Below are positions 57,616-64,000 of a stretch of DNA of 64,000 nt, one piece after another; the first letter of the stretch is position 1, and each line of letters begins with the position of its first letter. The notes below the pieces were generated by a model. That model saw only the letters and a program-made list of their open reading frames with translations. It did no database searches and was not told the DNA's origin. This DNA comes from Diogma glabrata. Taxonomy: Eukaryota; Arthropoda; Insecta; Diptera; Cylindrotomidae. The translations under genes and the position numbers were made by a program. The stretch is from positions 381,227,460 to 381,291,459 of the forward strand of contig OY856187.1 of assembly GCA_963693315.1 (NCBI GenBank), read 5' to 3'.

Positions 57616-58580
57616 CTGTTTCCATAGATTTCTCGTACTTATACAATTTTAGAAAAAGTTATAACATGATTAATAGTCCTACCAAAACTATAACAAACCA
57701 AAAGTAACAGATTTCTTGTGCATTTGGGCCAATTTATTGCATTTGGGCCTTGTTAGAATGTCTTTTGTACTGACTAAGTAGACGTAAATCGCTACAAAGC
57801 CATACGAAAGTTTCTACCAAATCTCCACCCACGAACATCAAACTTTTGTCGTTGATCGTAAGAGCATTACATTCAAGTTTCCAGGACTTCACTCAAAACT
57901 CGCCTCTTTCAGTATTAATCTCATTTGCGCTGGTACAACACCATCATTCAAATAAAGTACATTCACTTTTCTCACCTTTAAGAAGCAAATAAACGCAATC
58001 TTAACACTACTGTAAAAACAAAACTTTAGAACTATCCTATTCCATAACAATATCTTTTCTATCTTGAAATTTCAACAAAACTCCGCCCCCGTTCTTAGTG
58101 TTCTGTTACTCTAGATACACTCTCCTTTTTCTATACATATCTTTCCTTCTTTGATGGCACTAAGAGGGAAGTTTTGTGGCAAACATAAAATTTTCTTGTT
58201 ATAATTTTGAGTTTTTACTTGAACAAATATTGTTAATATTAATTTACAACAAAAAAAGATAGTTTCTCTACGTTTTTCTTGTAATTTTCTATATAACTTC
58301 TTCAAACTACTAATTCAAAGTATTAAAATACTTAAACCAATTAAAATTAATTTAAAAAAATATCGTGAATTCAAGCAAAATAATGATTCACTCAGAAAAC
58401 TTTTACAAGCTAAATAAATTTTACAATTTTTTTATAAAAATACATCCCACACAATTTTTATAAGTTTAACAAAAATATTGTACATTTCAAAAAAAATTAT
58501 TTGAATCAATTTTATTTGGTTTACAAATTATTTTTGGATTTTAAGGAAAAAAATTGTAATTTTGTGTATTGTATATTTAT
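57616..58580. other. AT-rich gap, nothing recognised
   Basis: No coding region or repeat is supported. A 64-codon minus frame at 58111-58305 is lysine-rich, low in complexity and without family resemblance. Confidence 0.55.
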
Positions 58581-58582
58581 AA

Positions 58583-59026
58583 TAACTAGGACCGCCCGGC
58601 GTGCTTCGCTACGCTTATAAATAAAGTTTTTGCGTAGACATTTTGTTGACGTAGAAGCAATGATTTCAAAAAGTGGTAATGAGAAAAGCTAGCATATAAT
58701 TTTTAATTTTTCTTTTTAAATATATGAATGAAAAATAATCAGAACTCTAGCTGATCAGTTCGGATATATGACAAATTAGCGAAAAAATAAGTTTTCAAGT
58801 CAGCTTATTTGATCTCTTACTTATTTGATCGCTAATTTTTCATATATCCGAACTGATCAGCTAGGGTTCTGATTATTTTTCATTCATATATTTAAAAAGA
58901 AAAATTAAAAATTATATGCTAGCATTTCTCATTACCACTTTTTGAAATCATTGCTTCTACGTCAACAAAATGTCTACGCAAGAACTTTATTTATAAGCGT
59001 AGCGAAGCACGCTGGGCCCTCCTATT
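58583..59026. mobile_element. 445-bp palindromic MITE, copy 2
   Basis: Same family as 46852-47296: AACTAGGACCGCCCGGCGTG on the left, then CTTCGCTACGCTTATAAATA, and inverted arms meeting near 58800. It ends GGGCCCTCCTA. Differences from copy 1 are scattered substitutions. Confidence 0.93.
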
Positions 59027-59288
59027 ATTAAAAATTCTAACAATCGTATTTACGATCTCAAACTATCATACCAAACACACACATTACAAAATTGTCGCTG
59101 AAAAAAAACACATCAATCAATAATCAATTTTTTATCCTCTTTCATTCACAAACAATATATATTAAAAATTCTAACAATCAAATTTACGATCTCAAACTAT
59201 CATACCAAACACACACATTACAAAATTGTCACTGAAAAAAAATACAACTCAATTTTTTATCCTCTTTCATTCACAAACAATATATATC
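59024..59288. repeat. Tandem duplication, ~133-bp unit, two copies
   Basis: ATTAAAAATTCTAACAATC followed by TTTACGATCTCAAACTATCA and CACACACATTACAAAATTG occurs at 59028 and again at about 59161. Each unit ends CTTTCATTCACAAACAATAT. It immediately abuts the right end of MITE copy 2. Confidence 0.93.
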
Positions 59289-59407
59289 TAACTAAATATT
59301 CAACGTATTAATATATAGGATAAAACAACAAAGAAAAATAACGTCCATACTCTCCTAGATCAATGCGTAAACTGAAAAGAAAATATAAAATACTATAAAC
59401 AAAGAAA

Positions 59408-59650
59408 AGATTTGGACGATTCCATTTGATCCATTTGTTTTGATTTGAGGGGAGGCAGTTGAATTCAAAAATACATTATAATTCGTCTATAACTTTTTAT
59501 TTATGATCCGAAAAATCCCAAAAATCTCTCAGATCTAGGTTACACTAATATCAGTTAGCAGTGAAAATTTGAAATAAGTGAAAATTCGAATAAAAAAGCC
59601 TTAGGCTGTACAAAGTACAAAGTTAGCGTATTAATATATAAGATTTTGTA
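59408..59650 (+). repeat. Dispersed repeat, copy 2 (copy 1 at 52605-52845)
   Basis: Colinear with copy 1 from ATTCAAAAATACATT through AGCGTATTAATAT, with about 85% identity by eye. Confidence 0.88.
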
Positions 59651-60640
59651 AGAGCTACCTCTTTATTTTTTTGAGTGCAGAAAACCTATCCAGTTAAGGT
59701 TCAATATTTTCAACCTCGCTGAAAAAACACATTTAACCTGCCAATATGTAAAAATCTTCATCTTTCCTATTAGTCCAAACAACTTTTCAAGATACCTTTT
59801 ACGTTTTACTTTATCTCAAAGGCTCTGGTCCTTTCCGACCCAACTCTTTGTCCAGAAAACATAGCAGAACACTCCTAGATTCAGCAAACAACATTTTTTA
59901 GCAAACAACATTTTATCTGAACCTGATATTTTCCAACTCAACTATTCGTTTTAGGTCAGAAACTTAGCATAAAATCGTTCTCTTTAGCTTTTAAGTGACA
60001 AATGTTTCTCGACAAAAATGTTTCCCATTATATGCTCCCATTTATGTTTGTTTATGTTGTCAAAACAAAATGTATAAAAATCAGAGTTTACAATTTTATT
60101 TTATCGAGCACTCATTTCACTCCTAAAAAATAGTATTCATAAATTAAAATGTTTATAATTTCAAGATCGTTCGAAGAGTAATATTTTTAGTTTTTCGATT
60201 TCACTCCTTTGAAGTTTTGTTTTATTTATTTTCATTTTATTTTATTTACATTTTTCGTCATCCTTTTTATATATTTTTACAACAATACTTTGCAAAATTG
60301 AACAATACATTCACAAAAATTATTTAATTTTTACGTTGGAAGACATCAATTTTGAAGCAAAAATTAAGTCTGTGAGTATTTGATAGAAAATATTTATTTC
60401 GATCTAGGAGTAAAAACGATATTTTATTGTTTTCACTCCTGTATTTGGGAGGGTTATATAGTTTTAAGTTACTCGCTCTGAAAGAACGGAGTAAAGGATT
60501 GCTATAAAAAGCATTTCAAACTCTGATAAAAAATGTTCTTTTGCCACACTTAACGATTTTGCTCACACGTTTACAAATCAATGCTCAAGCTCCTGTTTTC
60601 ACATGCTAATTCAAACATGATCCCACCTTCAAAGTTAATA
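59650..60640. other. AT-rich gap, nothing recognised
   Basis: No gene. Near 60466 the sequence ACTCGCTCTGAAAGAACGGA faintly resembles the foldback terminus ACTTCGGTCTGAAAGACCTA. Confidence 0.5.
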
Positions 60641-60830
60641 TTTGTTATCACTTAAACTAAACGATTTTTGAACGGCAAAGTCAGCAACTAATTTTTTTGA
60701 CAGTTAATGATCTTTTTGACACAATTTCCGTTCAGTTATCGAACTGATTATCCTTTTGACTCTCCGTAATTATAAAACACATTTTTTGAAATCGGTTCAG
60801 TAGTTTTCGAGTCTTTTTCTCTCCCTTATT
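60640..60830 (+). repeat. Diverged copy of the foldback arm's outer part
   Basis: CACTTAAACTAAACGATTTT, ATGATCTTTTTGACACAATT, CAGTTATCGAACTGATTATC and AATCGGTTCAGTAGTTTTC follow the same order as CACTTAAAATGAACG, ATGATTTTTTTGACACAC, CAGTTATCGAACACAGC and CTTCAGTGGTTTTC in the right arm at 30320-30505. A CT-rich tract replaces the GC minisatellite. Confidence 0.7.
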
Positions 60831-62825
60831 CTCTCTTCTCTCTTTGGCGTTTGCATCCCATTCATGGATTTTGCCGTCTATGCAATCAGCTTCCAATCAT
60901 CTTATTCCATGACCAGGTGACCCCAGTTTTGACATCCTATATTGCTAAAGTCTTTGATGATGCCATCCGAAGAGTTGAGAAACATAAAAAATGGGCCGTA
61001 TTTCGGAAATGTTTTGATAATTGTAATATTTAGCACCATGCCAATGTAGTTTTTAAACTAAAGTTTTTTTCCTAAATTAAAACATTCTACGAAGATTGTT
61101 TCGGGATAATAAAATATGAGTACAAAACAACAATGTTTATGTTATTACATTGTTCCCAATATTAGATTAGCAAAACGATTTTTTCTTAATGAACTAACGC
61201 ACTTACAACTGACCCATAGTTCATTTTAGATAATTATGAATTTTTAATAAATAATTACGTAAGCGACAAATATGCATAGATCATGTATTTTACATAATAG
61301 AAATGATTCAGAAGAGGATTATGACTTTGTATCGAACATAGATTTTTTGGTTGATATATAAACAAAGAGAATTAAAGATCGATTGATTAAGTAACTAAGG
61401 AAAAGGTGTAAGAGAGATTGTTTCAAAATTATGAAATATGATCATTTCAATAATTTTTTTTATGTGATAAATATTTCTAGACATAAAATATTCAATAAAC
61501 TTTCAATATTTAATCAAATTAAGATTAGATGGTATACAATATTACGATGTTTTGAACTTAACTCTTAAAAGCTTTAACTTTAACGTATAGTATGGTGCAT
61601 ACTTATCCATGCATTAAACACCATGTTTTCCAAATACGAGTATTCCAACTCATAATTTGGACATTGTATTTATTTATGTCCAGTTCCGCTCCATTTCAAT
61701 TAAAAGATTATCCTAAAAAGACTTACGATACGATTGATATAAAAATAATACAAATTTCACTTTTAGGAGAAGGAACGAAATAAAAAATAAAATTTAATAA
61801 AAAAAGTGATGGTGATTACTTAATTAATCGATTTTTTCAAAAACAATAAGTCTAATCAACTTCATGAAACAATCGTAAGGCATCCACTTCCGAGAACTAA
61901 AAAACTTCAAACATTTGTTTCTAATATCTAATTTTTGTATAACGATATGAATGTTAAAAAAAAATCAAAAGTCTGAAAATGAATTAACAACATACATATT
62001 ACAACATATTTTAGTAGTTGGTTTAAATGATATGCATTTCAATCATTCGTATTAAGTTGCAATGGTTTTTTTTAAAATTGCATAAGAAATAAATTTCATT
62101 AAATAATAAAAAATATTAAAAAACATAATGGAAAGATCAGCAGTGATCCATCACGAAATGATGTAAACATAACTGGAACTTGTATATAAATAATTATTTT
62201 ATTGTTTGATATAATAAAAGAAAATACGTTTAATTATCTATATATATACTTTCTGCATTTCAAGCTAAATTGTAAATTAAAATTAAACGAAATAGCATTT
62301 GCATAATTTTACTGCTGCAAATTTTCAACTAATAAATCCTTAAATATTTTAATTAATACCATTTTTTTAACTAAGGTTAATTTTTAACTATGGTAAGTAA
62401 TGGCGAAGGAAATTTACGTAATTAAAACTTACGTGAAAGAAGATATAGAGAACTTTTACATAATAACACATCAACGTGCCATGGTATAGTTCTCGATATT
62501 TATGACCTGCCTTAAATTAGGTTTTAGTTCTTTGATATTTGTATTAGATCGGTGTTTTAGGTTCTACAACAAAAAAAAAAATTTAAAGCGAATAAGGCAT
62601 CAATAGGTCAATCATAATATAATTTGTGCAATTTGTCTATCCGTTGATAGTGTGAACTGCATATATGACACCGTGAGGGTCTGTATTGTCTTTTTTAAGG
62701 CGAAAACAACAAGATTATTTTTGTCTAACTATCAACCTTGACATTTGCTTTTTTAGTCAAGTCTGAACTTTTGGTGGTCCAACAATTATTATGCAGTTTG
62801 ACTAACTCGAACTCGATAAAAAATT
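60830..62825. other. AT-rich gap, nothing recognised
   Basis: Frames at 60851-61033 and 61592-61783 have no family resemblance. No repeats stand out. Confidence 0.5.
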
Positions 62826-62828
62826 GGG

Positions 62829-63145
62829 GTTAAGGAGGATAGCCACTGTGATGGTGGAAAAAATAGGTGATTGCCAGGAAGTTTTTTGACGGGGATATTT
62901 AAAGGATATAGGGATCGTGTTTTTTTTATTCTTTGTATATCAAATAAGGTTTTCATAAATTTTTATTGACAAATATTAAATAGTAACAAAGTTATTAGCT
63001 TCGAAAGAAAGAGCGAAAAGAATTGTAAACCCTGATTCATTCAATAAAACAACGTAACTCTATCAATTTTTGAAAATTTAGTCTTTAAACTAAAACAAAC
63101 AAAAATATTTTTTTAATGATCCATCACAGCGATCATCCCTCTTAA
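62829..63145. repeat. Weak inverted-repeat pair, ~320 bp apart (possible MITE)
   Basis: GTTAAGGAGGATAGCCACTG with TGATGGTGGA on the left is mirrored by CCATCACAGCGATCATCCCT with CTTAAC on the right, with about five mismatches in 25. The interior is AT-rich. Confidence 0.45.
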
Positions 63146-63601
63146 CAGTTCACTCCTGAAGAAAACATCTTGGAAATCAGACTACCTCTATGTAGAAGTA
63201 AGTGTACCAAATACTCGTAGACCTTTAATGCATATGAGAATTGGACTATTATACAAACAAACAAAATTCTAACTCGAGAAATCTCTTTTTTTAATATTTA
63301 TTTAAGAAAAAAAGAACTCAAAAATTATATAAAATAAGTAAAAAAAGCTTACAATAATGAGTTGTTTTGATGTTAAACTTGAAATCCATGTGAATTAATC
63401 GCACCTCTTGTAATCTCATTAACAGTCCACAATATGAAACATTTGCAGAAAATCAACTGAATGCTTCTTCCAAACCCTACATTTTCAAAATTATCAGCTC
63501 TTGTTCCTTAGATTTCTTTCGCAATAAATTCAAATCGAGTTAATTAACACTTTCTAAATCAAACACCCTCAAAATCAAGAATTACAAAAATACATAATAT
63601 T

Positions 63602-64000
63602 GTAACGACTCTTCGTTGGTTCTTTTCGATTATTGAGCAAATACGACAGTAAAAAGACGGATCTTTGGTTAACAGAATCTCAAACTTTATTTGTTAACAA
63701 ATTACAGCAGCTTCCGTTTTTCCTTACAATAAATTCCAGGGTCTCCAATTTATGCACGATGAACTTCACTGCTTTTCCACAATTTGAATCAATAATACTC
63801 GGAATCGTAAAATCTGTATTTACTATTCCACTAAGTTCAAATTCTTTTGCTATTAGTACCCAGGCTCAAGTACTACCGATTATTCCTTATACTTTCGAAT
63901 TTTTGTAAAACACTTTTAATTGCAAAATTAAAACTGACTATCTGATATTTTTGTTCGCTTATTTATATCGAAAAATAAATAAATCGAAACTTCTATAATC
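63602..64000 (-). other. Possible LTR fragment at the right margin (uncertain)
   Basis: Read on the minus strand, an AATAAAGTTTGAGATTCTGT polyadenylation-like stretch is followed by about 70 bp ending GAGTCGTTACA, as in the R/U5 end of insect LTRs. TGTAACGACTCTTCGTTGG on the plus strand would be the complement of that end. No primer-binding site, partner LTR or opposite end is within the window. The 91-codon plus-strand frame here would then be a shadow. Confidence 0.3.

Noticed and set aside
63633..63908. 91-codon plus-strand ORF as a gene
   Set aside because: No recognisable family, and the opposite strand looks more like an LTR polyadenylation region.

Overview
The window is AT-rich, intron-bearing animal DNA, most likely from an insect. 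The mobile-element families (Penelope, BEL/Pao, Ty3/gypsy, CR1/Jockey-like non-LTR elements, THAP/DDE and CMC-type DNA transposons) and the arthropod-style dispersed repeats point that way. I could not fix the order. No conserved host gene is convincingly present; the window is a layered deposit of transposons, most of them broken.

Layout. 1-4.5 kb is AT-rich sequence with one 5'-truncated non-LTR tail. 4.5-9.2 kb is a BEL/Pao pol remnant (minus strand) split by a CR1-like non-LTR copy (plus strand) that carries a long (TA)n tract at its left edge. 9.94-13.81 kb holds two Penelope-like copies in head-to-head inverted orientation; the right copy is interrupted by a foldback/tandem element ending in ACCGACTTC. 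13.9-16.4 kb is a deleted Ty3/gypsy element (minus). 17.9-22.9 kb is a nearly full-length non-LTR element (minus) with a PHD-finger ORF1 and an EN/RT ORF2, followed by degenerate tandem repeats to 24.1 kb. 26.1-32.6 kb is a repeat complex: a 283-bp tandem array, a 3.5-kb foldback element and a third, separate arm of the same family.

32.65-35.64 kb carries two convergent genes: an uninterrupted SWIM zinc-finger/YqaJ-type nuclease gene (plus, two exons) and a broken THAP plus DDE (Harbinger-like) transposase (minus). As I recall, this pairing matches ISL2EU-type transposons of the PHIS superfamily. The nuclease gene starts only 38 bp inside the inner edge of the third foldback arm, so the giant arms may be the ends of this element. 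37.405-44.189 kb is a structurally complete 6.8-kb DNA transposon with CAC-starting terminal inverted repeats and a TA target duplication. It encodes a seven-exon accessory protein of unknown function and a C2H2-finger DDE transposase of CMC/EnSpm type. The transposase ORF is interrupted by a 234-bp MITE with a perfect TTA target-site duplication.

44.2-64 kb is mostly non-coding. It has two copies of a 445-bp palindromic MITE (46.85 and 58.58 kb), two minisatellite arrays (67-bp and 45-bp units; the second keeps a 15-residue coding periodicity), another CR1-like tail, a decayed 2.6-kb inverted-repeat element with a non-LTR remnant inside, a tRNA-like remnant, a diverged copy of the foldback arm and a possible LTR end at the right margin.
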